DNA of 64,000 nt. It comes from an uncultured Porphyromonadaceae bacterium (GTDB taxonomy: Bacteria > Bacteroidota > Bacteroidia > Bacteroidales > Muribaculaceae). Both the position numbers and the translations under genes were made by a program. The stretch spans positions 25,898-89,897 of the forward strand of contig CAMHQD010000003.1 of the NCBI GenBank assembly GCA_946187345.1, in the 5' to 3' direction. This document shows, in pieces, positions 16,481-23,782 of this stretch (positions within the stretch are counted from its first letter, which is position 1; the number at the start of each line of letters is the position of its first letter). The notes below the pieces were generated by a model. The model saw only the letters and a program-made list of their open reading frames with translations. It had not been told where the DNA came from and did not search any database.

Positions 16481-17862
16481 ATTCAGTACGTCCGCGGCGC
16501 CCCGTGCCCACCCTTGACGATGACACCGCGCCTATATCCGCCCCAACCGCCGAGCCGTCGGCGACATCACCCATCGCCAAGCAGGTGGCCACCGAGATGC
16601 GCAAGAAGCAGATTGTTGGCGAGGCTCCGTTGCTGCTTGCAGCCGTTGAGCGTGCCATCCGTGTGGCACCCACCGAGATGGGTGTGCTCATCACCGGCGA
16701 GAACGGTACCGGCAAGGAGAATCTGGCGCGCATTATCCACGACAACAGCAAGCGCAAGCACAAGGTGTTCATCACCGTTAACTGTGGCGCTTTGCCAGAG
16801 GGAACCATCAATAGTGAACTTTTCGGTCACAAGAAAGGTGCTTTTACCGGTGCCGACAACGACCACGCGGGCTTCTTTGAGCGCGCCGACGGCGGCACTA
16901 TTTTTCTTGATGAGGTGGCCGACCTGCCGCTCAACATTCAAGTGTTGTTACTGCGGGTGATTGAGTATGGCGAGTTTTACCGCATGGGTGAAACGACACC
17001 TCGCAAGACCAACGTGCGCATCGTGGCGGCCACCAACCGCGACATGGCACAGGCCATTGCCGACGGCAAATTCCGCGAGGACCTATACTATCGTCTGTCG
17101 ACGGTGCAGGTCACGTTGCCCCCATTGCGCGAGCGCGGTGCCGACATCATGCGTCTTGTCGACTTTTTCGTCGACCGGTTTGTCAAGGACAACAATAGCC
17201 TGCCGCCCAAGTTCTCGCCCGACGCGGTGTCTGCCCTCGAGCGATACCGTTGGCCCGGAAACATCAGGGAGTTGCGCAGTGTCGTCAACGAGTTGTGCGT
17301 CATGGAGCCCGGCAACATCATCACGCGCGAGCGTTTGAACCAGTCCTTGCCGTCGATGCGGCGCACCGATGTCGTGCCGGCCGGCCACGGCCCGCAGTAT
17401 GACTACAACCGCGACCGCGAATTCATTTTCCAGATGATTATGCAGATGCATGGCGAGATTGAGAGCCTTAAGGCGATGATTAACAATGATGGGGCGACCC
17501 ACGAGCCGGTGCATGTGAGCACGCGCATTGATGACATCCGCCGTCCCGCCCATCGGCTGACGATGGACACCCTGCGCGGCGTTGACGAGAACCATTACAG
17601 CGACATCGCCGTCAGCGACTACCTTGCCGATGACCTGCCTCAAGACCTTGGTCACGCCGACGAGGTGGTGCATCATCAGATAAGTGATCATGCTGCGCCG
17701 GCCCACGCTCCCTCCGGCATCAGGCCGCTTGACCAGATGAAGCGCGATAGCATCGAGGGCGCTCTCAACGAGTTTGACGGCAACCGCCGTAAGGCCGCCG
17801 AGGCACTCGGCATCAGCGAGCGCACTCTGTACCGCAAAATCAAGCAGTACGGCCTTGAGTAG
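16471..17862 (+). CDS. Sigma-54-dependent transcriptional activator without receiver domain
   Basis: 463 residues. A short unstructured N-terminus (about 45 residues) is followed by an AAA+ domain with Walker A GENGTGKE (about residue 77), the sigma-54-contact loop GAFTGAD (about 123) , Walker B GGTIFLDEVADLP and the R-finger region NVRIVAATNRDM; LRERGADI and RWPGNIREL follow. The C-terminus is a Fis-type helix-turn-helix (NRRKAAEALGISERTLYRKIKQYGLE-like). There is no response-regulator domain, so activity must be controlled by another input or by abundance. It overlaps the acyltransferase and precedes lptE, a gene order common in Bacteroidales, hinting at envelope control. Targets unknown. 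Confidence 0.92.
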   Translation: MAINSVRPRRPVPTLDDDTAPISAPTAEPSATSPIAKQVATEMRKKQIVGEAPLLLAAVERAIRVAPTEMGVLITGENGTGKENLARIIHDNSKRKHKVFITVNCGALPEGTINSELFGHKKGAFTGADNDHAGFFERADGGTIFLDEVADLPLNIQVLLLRVIEYGEFYRMGETTPRKTNVRIVAATNRDMAQAIADGKFREDLYYRLSTVQVTLPPLRERGADIMRLVDFFVDRFVKDNNSLPPKFSPDAVSALERYRWPGNIRELRSVVNELCVMEPGNIITRERLNQSLPSMRRTDVVPAGHGPQYDYNRDREFIFQMIMQMHGEIESLKAMINNDGATHEPVHVSTRIDDIRRPAHRLTMDTLRGVDENHYSDIAVSDYLADDLPQDLGHADEVVHHQISDHAAPAHAPSGIRPLDQMKRDSIEGALNEFDGNRRKAAEALGISERTLYRKIKQYGLE

Positions 17863-17874
17863 CCCAATTCCGGT

Positions 17875-17910
17875 CTCTCCCCCCTCCAAAAGGAGAGGTG
17901 TATAGGAGAT
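17875..17910. repeat. Degenerate polypyrimidine palindrome
   Basis: CTCCCCCCTCCAAAAGGAGA just after the sigma-54 regulator stop; a short member of the CCCTCCTTTAGGAGGGG family. It could form a terminator-like hairpin. Confidence 0.5.
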
Positions 17911-17941
17911 GTGCTCTAAAACACAGAAAATAAAATATTTA

Positions 17942-18000
17942 CGAAAATTCACGGAAATTCACGGGAGATTAATTTTCGGAAATTTTCGATAATTTTCGAG
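17942..18000. repeat. Inverted decamer array, copy 2
   Basis: Left units CGAAAATTCA and CGGAAATTCA; right units AATTTTCGGA, AATTTTCGAT, AATTTTCGAG. The arms face each other as an inverted repeat, both with 10-bp period, in the leader of lptE. Confidence 0.75.
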
Positions 18001-18026
18001 AGATAAAAAACGTGAATTATAAAGAA

Positions 18027-18542
18027 ATGAAAAAATACTTTGTACTTTGTACTTTGTACTTCGTACTTCTTCTTGTCACCGGCGGTTGCTTCAGTTATAA
18101 GTTCAATGGTGCCGCACTCGACTATAACGTCTATCGCACAATATCCTTCAGTGAGTTCCCCATCCGCTCCGCGCTGGTTTATCCGCCGCTGCAGCAACTC
18201 TTTGAAAACAAACTGATGGATATGGTGACCCAGCAGACACGCCTGCGGGTGCAGGACAATCCCAACAGTGACCTGCGCATTGAGGGGGAGATTACCGGCT
18301 ATCAGTTGTCGCCGCAGGCCGTGGGCGAGGACGCCTATGCCACCAAGACGCGCCTGACAATCACGGTGCGCGTCAAGTATATCAATAACCGCAACGAGGC
18401 CCTGAGCAAAGACCAGACCTTTAGCGCCTACCGCGATTTCTCGTCCAGCCAGATGCTCACTGATGTGCAGGACGACCTGTGCAACCAGATCACGACCGAC
18501 CTCACCGACCTCATCTTTAACGCGACAATCGGCGATTGGTGA
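18027..18542 (+). CDS. lptE: LPS assembly lipoprotein LptE
   Basis: 171 residues from ATG 18027; GTG 18012 is an alternative. A lipoprotein signal peptide ends in VTGGC with Cys 21. The mature part begins FSYKFNGAALDYNVYRTISFSEFPIRSALVYPPLQQLFEN and contains TRLRVQDNPNSDLRIEGEITGYQLSPQAV, the pattern of Bacteroidetes LptE (small beta-alpha protein that plugs the LptD barrel). It should help place LPS in the outer membrane. Codons 4-15 are encoded by four to five tandem copies of the heptamer TACTTTG, an odd origin for a signal peptide. Follows the sigma-54 activator by 164 bp. Confidence 0.85.
   Translation: MKKYFVLCTLYFVLLLVTGGCFSYKFNGAALDYNVYRTISFSEFPIRSALVYPPLQQLFENKLMDMVTQQTRLRVQDNPNSDLRIEGEITGYQLSPQAVGEDAYATKTRLTITVRVKYINNRNEALSKDQTFSAYRDFSSSQMLTDVQDDLCNQITTDLTDLIFNATIGDW
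18036..18070. repeat. TACTTTG heptamer array inside the lptE signal sequence
   Basis: Three exact TACTTTG units, then TACTTCG and TACTTCT, period 7. Seven is not a multiple of three, so gain or loss of one unit would shift the frame of lptE. Confidence 0.9.
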
Positions 18543-18547
18543 AACAC

Positions 18548-18600
18548 GGGGACGGTTCTTCTGTTTCAGCAACAAGTAGTGAAACAGAAGAACCGTCCCC
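18548..18600. repeat. Perfect 21-bp inverted repeat (REP-like) after lptE
   Basis: Arm GGGGACGGTTCTTCTGTTTC plus A, 11-nt loop, and its exact complement. It begins five bp after the lptE stop. The arm resembles GACGGTTCT-type repetitive palindromes that I recall from many genomes with REP-associated tyrosine transposases; no such transposase is in this window. May also terminate or stabilise lptE mRNA. Confidence 0.85.
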
Positions 18601-18636
18601 ACCCGGAGGCCTCCTCCGACCAACGAAAAACTAAAA

Positions 18637-19875
18637 ATGAAAAACGAAATGAAAGCGGAGTTTGTCGATAGCATACGGCGGTTGCTGCCGGTGGACGACG
18701 CGGCGGCGTTGCTCGATGCGCTTGCCGAAGGCGAGCCCACGGTGAGCGTGCGCGTCAACACGGCGCGCGGCGCCACTGTGCCCGACGGTGTCACGCGTGT
18801 GCCGTGGTGCCCCGAGGGCTACTATATCGACGGCGAGCGCCCGCAGTTCACTTTCGACCCGCTTTGGCACAGCGGCATGTACTATGTGCAGGATGCCTCG
18901 TCGATGTTCATCTCCCACGTCATCCGGCAAGTTGTCGACAGGCCGGTGAACTACCTCGACCTCTGCGCCGCGCCGGGCGGCAAGGCTACCGCCGCACTGC
19001 AGGCACTGCCCGCGGGCTCACAAGTCGTGGCCAACGAGGTAGTGCCGCAGCGCGCTCTCGCCCTCAGCGACAATGTCACGCGCTGGGGCGCGCCGGGCGC
19101 GACGGTCACGCGCGAGCAGCCTCGCGCCTTCGGCCGGATGGCAAACACGTTTGACGTCATCGCCACCGACGTGCCGTGCAGCGGCGAGGGCATGATGCGC
19201 AAGGACGACCAGGCCGTCGACCAATGGTCGCCGGTACTCGTCAAGCAATGCGCCGACACGCAGCGGCAAATCCTGCGCGACGTGTGGCCGGCCCTCAAGC
19301 CAGGCGGATTGCTCATTTACAGCACTTGCACCTTCAACCGCGAGGAGAATGAACTCATGCTCGACTACATCGCCGGCGAACTCGGTGCCGAGAGTGTCGC
19401 CGTGCCAATCGACCCGGCGTGGAATATTGCGCCCGGTATAGATACAGACCGCCCCTGCTACCGTTTCATGCCACACCGCACTCGCGGCGAAGGTCTCTTC
19501 ATGGCCGTGCTGCGCAAAGCCCCCTCCTTTAGGAGAGGGATGGTGGAGGCCAGAAGTAAAGCCCCCTCCTTTAGGAAGGGGGTGGGGGAGGTCACTACAC
19601 GTCGCCCCGACCCGGCGTTAGCCTATAGCCTCACCGCCGACCGCAACGCCTGGCCACCGGCCGATGTGGACTATCCAACCGCTATCGCCTACCTGCGCGG
19701 CGAAGCCCTCATCCTGCCGCCCGATGTGCCACGCGGCATCGTGCTCGTCACCTATCGCGGTGCCCCACTCGGCTTTGCCAATAACATCGGCTCTCGCGCC
19801 AACAATCTTTACCCCAAGCCCTGGCGCATCACCGGCAGCCACGCGCCGGCCGCCGCTCCCCGCGTCATCGACTGA
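18637..19875 (+). CDS. RsmF/NOL1-type rRNA (cytosine-C5) methyltransferase with in-frame repeat insertion
   Basis: 412 residues. SAM-dependent m5C methyltransferase: motif I YLDLCAAPGGKATAAL, DVIATDVPCSGEGMMRKDD with the PC catalytic cysteine pair, and YSTCTFNREENE with the second (TC) cysteine. A small C-terminal PUA-like region follows (VDYPTAIAYLRGEAL, GIVLVTYRGAPLGFANNIGSRANNLYPKPWRI). ATG 18637 gives MKNEMKAEFVDSIRRLLP; ATG 18649 is also possible. Between the catalytic and C-terminal parts, residues about 294-321 are two 14-residue repeats (KAPSFRRG and KAPSFRKG types) encoded by palindromic repeat DNA. Function probably retained because the insert is at a domain border. Confidence 0.88.
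   Translation: MKNEMKAEFVDSIRRLLPVDDAAALLDALAEGEPTVSVRVNTARGATVPDGVTRVPWCPEGYYIDGERPQFTFDPLWHSGMYYVQDASSMFISHVIRQVVDRPVNYLDLCAAPGGKATAALQALPAGSQVVANEVVPQRALALSDNVTRWGAPGATVTREQPRAFGRMANTFDVIATDVPCSGEGMMRKDDQAVDQWSPVLVKQCADTQRQILRDVWPALKPGGLLIYSTCTFNREENELMLDYIAGELGAESVAVPIDPAWNIAPGIDTDRPCYRFMPHRTRGEGLFMAVLRKAPSFRRGMVEARSKAPSFRKGVGEVTTRRPDPALAYSLTADRNAWPPADVDYPTAIAYLRGEALILPPDVPRGIVLVTYRGAPLGFANNIGSRANNLYPKPWRITGSHAPAAAPRVID
19516..19599 (+). repeat. Two 42-bp polypyrimidine palindrome units inside the rsmF-like gene
   Basis: Units start AAAGCCCCCTCCTTTAGGA at 19516 and again at 19558; each is 42 bp, exactly 14 codons, so the reading frame is kept. Each holds the CCCTCCTTTAGGAGAGGG-type palindrome also found in mfd (63628-63706). 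Confidence 0.85.
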
Positions 19876-19889
19876 TGCCATCCCCGCAT

Positions 19890-19925
19890 TGTGCCGTAAG
19901 GGGGGGCGGTTTTTACGGCTATAGG
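19890..19925. repeat. GCCGTAA hairpin with G-run loop
   Basis: GCCGTAA and TTTACGGC flank a loop with a G7 run, 15 bp downstream of the rsmF-like stop. The stem core is the same GCCGTAA as in the 47-bp repeats at 7695-7796. Possible terminator. The remaining sequence to the next promoter is AT-rich with nothing recognised. Confidence 0.45.
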
Positions 19926-20090
19926 AGAGGAAAACGTGTGTTTGTTTTTGGCATAAATTTCCGTAATTTCGGATATTTTGGGCAAAAAGATTTGCGTAAA
20001 ATAAATAAATCGTCTCCCTCCCGACCCCCCGAAAGTGCGAATTTTGAGAAAAACTTTGTGGTTGTTGTCGGTCGGGTCGCAGTTTTTTAT

Positions 20091-20098
20091 TAATTTTG
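20091..20098 (+). promoter_or_regulatory. -7 box of the glycosyltransferase-recF operon
   Basis: TAATTTTG, 28 bp upstream of the glycosyltransferase ATG. GTTGTTG lies about 24 bp upstream as a weak -33 element. Confidence 0.65.
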
Positions 20099-20125
20099 TG
20101 GTGACAAACGCAATTAAGTTTCGCG

Positions 20126-21226
20126 ATGACAACCAATGTGTTTCATATAGTGAGCGACAAGGTGTGGACCGGCACTTGCCAGCAGGTCTACGACCTCGTG
20201 TCCAAGATGCGGCATGACGACCGTTTCTATGTTGAGGTGGTGTGCAAGAAGCACGATGCCGTGCTCAAGCACTTCCGCCGCCTCGAGGTGCCCGTGTCGA
20301 TTCTGCCGCTCAAAGGCCTCACCGACATCGACAGCCCTGTGCGCCTGGCCGAGATGCTGCGCACCGGCCGCAATGTGGTGCACGTCCACAACTTCTCGGA
20401 CGCCTTCCTTGCCGTGTGGGCACGTCGCATCAGCGGCAACCGCGACACGCGTGTCATCGCCACCATCCACACCATCTCCAAGCCGCGCAGCAACTACCTC
20501 TTCAACCGCATCTATCGCGCTCTGGACGGCGTGGTGTTTGTCAGCGACATGACCAGCCGTCACTATCTTGAGGCCTGCCCACGCCTCAACCCGGCCAAGT
20601 GCCGCGTGATCCGTGACAGCGTCTTCTGGCCGGAGCCGATGCCCGGCGCGCCCGTTGTACCCGACTTGCGGCGACAACTCGGCCTCTTGCCGGGCCAGGT
20701 TTTGCTCATGTATCATGGGCGCGTCAACCACGACAAGGGTGTTGATGTGCTTCTGCGAGCCGTCACCCAACTCGACAAGTCAAGTTATCACCTGATGATC
20801 CTTGGCGATGGCCAGCCCAAGTTCATGAGCCAAATCAAGGCCTTTATCGTCGCCAACCAGTTGCTGCGCAACGTCACCCTCGCCGGCTTCAAGGAGCAGG
20901 TGCTGCAGCACATAGAGCAGTGCGACATCGGCATCGTGCCCAGCGTCATGCCTGAGGCCATGGGTCTGTCGTGTCTCGAATATATGATGTGTGGCAAGGC
21001 GCTTATCACCACCGGCAACGGCGCTCAGCGCGAGTATATCCGTCACCGCGAGAACGGCGTGCTCGTGCCGCCGGACAATTACAAGGCCATCGCCTCGGCA
21101 CTCAAGGTGCTCATCGAGAACCCTGACCTGCGCGCCGATATAGGCCGCGAGGCGGCGGCCGACTTTGACGCCACGCTGGCCTACGACCGTTATTACTCCG
21201 ACATGACTAACCTTTACCTGCGATGA
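20126..21226 (+). CDS. Glycosyltransferase family 4 protein
   Basis: 366 residues, GT-B fold. The N-terminal half binds acceptor (VHVHNFSDAFLAVWARRI, IATIHTISKPRSNYLFNRIYRALDGVVFVSDMT). The C-terminal half has the GT4 donor site: LLMYHGRVNHDKGVDVLLRAV, LMILGDGQ, VTLAGFKEQV, CDIGIVPSVMPEAMGLSCLEYMMCGKALI with the EX7E-like acid pair, and ENGVLVPPDN. It should transfer a sugar to a surface glycan or lipid intermediate; sugar unknown. It overlaps recF by four bases (ATGA), an unusual pairing of envelope and repair genes in one operon. Confidence 0.88.
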   Translation: MTTNVFHIVSDKVWTGTCQQVYDLVSKMRHDDRFYVEVVCKKHDAVLKHFRRLEVPVSILPLKGLTDIDSPVRLAEMLRTGRNVVHVHNFSDAFLAVWARRISGNRDTRVIATIHTISKPRSNYLFNRIYRALDGVVFVSDMTSRHYLEACPRLNPAKCRVIRDSVFWPEPMPGAPVVPDLRRQLGLLPGQVLLMYHGRVNHDKGVDVLLRAVTQLDKSSYHLMILGDGQPKFMSQIKAFIVANQLLRNVTLAGFKEQVLQHIEQCDIGIVPSVMPEAMGLSCLEYMMCGKALITTGNGAQREYIRHRENGVLVPPDNYKAIASALKVLIENPDLRADIGREAAADFDATLAYDRYYSDMTNLYLR

Positions 21227-22317
21227 TTCTCAACCGGCTCACCATCGTCAACTATAAGAACATCGCCGACGCGCGCCTCGAGTTCGCTCCCAAACTCAAC
21301 TGTCTGATCGGCAACAACGGCATGGGCAAGACCAACGTGCTCGACGCCATCTACTACCTCAGCCTGTGCCGCAGTCACACCGGTCAGCCCGACCAATCGG
21401 TCATCGCCCACGATGCCGACTACATGATGCTGCAAGGACAATACACGCGTCGTGGCGTGGCCGAGGACGTCACCATCGGCCTGCAACGCGGCAAGCGCAA
21501 GACCATCCGCCGCGCCGGCAAGGAGTACAAGCGTTTGAGCCTGCATATCGGCCTGCTGCCCGTGGTGCTCGTCTCGCCGGCCGACGCTGACCTCATCAGC
21601 GGCGGCAGTGAGCACCGCCGCCGACTTATGGACATGATTATCTCGCAGGGCGATAATGAGTATTTGGCCGCGCTCATCCGCTACAACAAGGCGTTGGAGC
21701 AGCGCAACACAATGATACGCAACGAGATGACTGACGCGTTGCTGTTTGAGACCGTTGAGCAGGTGATGGACACCACCGCGACTCTAATCCACGCGCGTCG
21801 CCGCGAGTGGGCCGCCAATTTCGCCCCGATTTTCACCGAGCGTTATTGTGCCATTGCCGGCGGTGACGAGGTGGTGGGCATCGACTATGCCAGTCACCTC
21901 AATGAGATGCCGCTACATGACCACCTCAACGCAACGCGTGCGCGTGATTTGGCTATCGGCTACACCACCCGCGGCATCCACCGCGATGACATTACCCTCT
22001 CGTTGGGCGACCACCCGATGCGCCTCACCGCCTCGCAGGGCCAGCGCAAGACCTACACCATCGCCTTGAGGCTCGCGCAGTTTGACTTCATGGCGCGCCA
22101 GAGTGCCACCACGCCGCTGTTGCTGCTCGACGATATTTTTGACCGTCTTGACGCCACACGCGTCGAGAACATCATGCATGTGGTGGCCGGCGACAACTTC
22201 GGCCAGATTTTTGTCACCGACACCAACCGTGACCATCTTGACCGTATTCTCGCCCGCATCAGCGGCGACAATACACTGTTTGCCGTTCACCACGGCGCCG
22301 TCACCCCACGTTCCTAA
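21223..22317 (+). CDS. recF: DNA replication and repair protein RecF
   Basis: 364 residues. SMC-like ATPase that loads RecA at gaps with RecO and RecR. Walker A is GNNGMGKTNVLDAIYYLSLCRSH; the mid-protein has PLHDHLNATRARDLAIGYTTRGIHRDDI; the ABC-type signature is TASQGQRKTYTIALRLAQ; Walker B is PLLLLDDIFDRLD, followed by QIFVTDTN. Start ATG overlaps the glycosyltransferase stop, so it is translationally coupled. The DciA-like gene follows after 42 bp, the usual recF-dciA neighbourhood in Bacteroidetes. Confidence 0.96.
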   Translation: MILNRLTIVNYKNIADARLEFAPKLNCLIGNNGMGKTNVLDAIYYLSLCRSHTGQPDQSVIAHDADYMMLQGQYTRRGVAEDVTIGLQRGKRKTIRRAGKEYKRLSLHIGLLPVVLVSPADADLISGGSEHRRRLMDMIISQGDNEYLAALIRYNKALEQRNTMIRNEMTDALLFETVEQVMDTTATLIHARRREWAANFAPIFTERYCAIAGGDEVVGIDYASHLNEMPLHDHLNATRARDLAIGYTTRGIHRDDITLSLGDHPMRLTASQGQRKTYTIALRLAQFDFMARQSATTPLLLLDDIFDRLDATRVENIMHVVAGDNFGQIFVTDTNRDHLDRILARISGDNTLFAVHHGAVTPRS

Positions 22318-22359
22318 GACAATCAGTAACCATCAACACTAAAAATTATTGTCTGAAAG

Positions 22360-22650
22360 ATGAAACGGACTAACGCGCAGTCGATAGGTGAGATAATCGA
22401 CGCGTACTTCAGGCAGGAGAACCTGCGGCAGGAGTATGACGAGCATCAGGCGGCGGCCCTGTGGCCCACGATTGTGGGCGACGGTATCAACCGTTATACA
22501 GTCAGCCGTGAGGTGCGCGATGGTGTGCTGTACATCGGCCTGAGTAGTCCCGCGTTGCGCAACGAGTTGTCGCTCAACCGGTCGCGCCTTGTGAAACTTA
22601 TCAATGACGCGCTCGGCAAGCCCGTGATCAAAGAGGTCCGCTTCCGGTAA
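22360..22650 (+). CDS. DciA-like DUF721 protein (helicase-loading)
   Basis: 96 residues. The DUF721/DciA core is visible: QSIGEIIDAYFRQENLRQEYDEHQAAALWPTIVGDGINRYT and GVLYIGLSSPALRNELSLNRSRLVKLINDALG. In bacteria without DnaC, DciA helps load the replicative helicase DnaB, consistent with its position after recF. The family's Trp-Pro pair in ALWPTIVG is present. Small but clearly coding. Confidence 0.85.
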   Translation: MKRTNAQSIGEIIDAYFRQENLRQEYDEHQAAALWPTIVGDGINRYTVSREVRDGVLYIGLSSPALRNELSLNRSRLVKLINDALGKPVIKEVRFR

Positions 22651-22689
22651 GTGATATAAGAATAAAAAGCCCCCCACTATAGACTGATT

Positions 22690-23124
22690 ATGGATTGTGA
22701 ATTAGATGCCTCATTCCGTTGTGCCACGCCGGTGCAGTTGCGCTTTAACGACTTGGACACGCTGGGCCACGTCAACAACTCTGTATATTTCCAACTCTTT
22801 GATTTGGGCAAGACAGACTATTTCACCCGCGTGAACGGCGCCCCGCTTGATTGGGAACAGGTGCCAATCATGTTGGTGAATGTGAATTGTGACTTTATGG
22901 CCCAGACTCGTTATGGCGAGCCACTTGAGGTTCTCACCCGCCTTGACCGTGTCGGCAACACCAGCATCACCCTCATGCAGGCCTTGCGCAATAAGGATAC
23001 CAGCGAGGTGAAATGTGCCTGTCGTTCGGTCTCGGCCTATCTTGACCTCGCCACTCTTCAGCCCACTCCCGTGCCGGAGCGGTGGCGTGAGGCCCTCGCG
23101 CGTTTTGAGAGTGGCGTGAAATGA
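22690..23124 (+). CDS. Acyl-CoA thioesterase, 4HBT hotdog family
   Basis: 144 residues. FNDLDTLGHVNNSVYFQLFDLGKTDYF is the YbgC/4HBT-type active-site block with catalytic Asp in the D-x-x-GHVNN motif. It hydrolyses acyl-CoA or acyl-ACP thioesters in the cytoplasm; substrate unknown. It is 39 bp after the DciA-like gene and likely co-transcribed with it. Downstream is a new promoter. Confidence 0.88.
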   Translation: MDCELDASFRCATPVQLRFNDLDTLGHVNNSVYFQLFDLGKTDYFTRVNGAPLDWEQVPIMLVNVNCDFMAQTRYGEPLEVLTRLDRVGNTSITLMQALRNKDTSEVKCACRSVSAYLDLATLQPTPVPERWREALARFESGVK

Positions 23125-23182
23125 TGATTTTCATGATAAAACAGGTGATTGGCCGCAAAATATCAGCAATTTATTGATTTGA

Positions 23183-23214
23183 TTTGCGCTAAAACCGAAT
23201 AATAGTTAATTTTG
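23183..23214 (+). promoter_or_regulatory. Promoter of the dockerin-like gene
   Basis: TTTG at 23183-23186, 20-bp spacer, TAATTTTG at 23207-23214. The leader to the ATG at 23265 is about 45 nt. Confidence 0.85.
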
Positions 23215-23264
23215 CGACCAATAAAATACAGGTGGTTTATCCCATCCACAATAATTATTGCCCT

Positions 23265-23675
23265 ATGAAGAAATATATTCTCACCCTGGTGCTCATGTTG
23301 TGCGGCCTGGCCGCCAACGCGGACTATGGTTATCTCAAGTTCACCACCACCTGTGGCAAGGAATCCACTATCGCCACCGGCGGGTTGAAGATTACCTTTG
23401 CCGATGGCATGGCGGTCGCCACGGCGGGCGGCGATTCGCAAAGTTTCACCCTGGCCGAGTTGGCCACGATGCTCTTTACCAATGATGCCGTGATTTCCTA
23501 TAGCATTTATGACGTCAACCGCGACACGAGTGTCGATGTGGGCGATGTAAACAAAGTGCTTGAGGTAATTCTCGCCAATGGAACTGACACGACAGCGGAC
23601 GTCAACAATGATGATGCCATTGATGTGGGTGATGTGAACGCTATCCTCGGCCACATTCTCGGTGCCAACGAATGA
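23265..23675 (+). CDS. Small secreted dockerin type I protein
   Basis: 136 residues from ATG 23265. Signal peptide MKKYILTLVLMLCGLAANA, then an approximately 60-residue domain of unknown type (YGYLKFTTTCGKESTIATGG and so on), then two 22-residue dockerin repeats, YDVNRDTSVDVGDVNKVLEVIL and ADVNNDDAIDVGDVNAILGHIL, each with the DxNxDxxxDxxD calcium-loop pattern. Cellulosomal dockerins bind cohesins; in Bacteroidales such modules occur on secreted proteins whose partners are mostly unknown. No cohesin is seen here. It stands upstream of the VTC/DUF4956 pair but has its own promoter. Confidence 0.8.
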   Translation: MKKYILTLVLMLCGLAANADYGYLKFTTTCGKESTIATGGLKITFADGMAVATAGGDSQSFTLAELATMLFTNDAVISYSIYDVNRDTSVDVGDVNKVLEVILANGTDTTADVNNDDAIDVGDVNAILGHILGANE

Positions 23676-23782
23676 TGTGTTGACACATAAAAACGTTGTG
23701 CGGGCGCGATAATCACTTTATGTAACAATATCGCTGCTCGCACCTCGTTATTTATTCAGACCAGAACCCTCTGTTACCCTCA

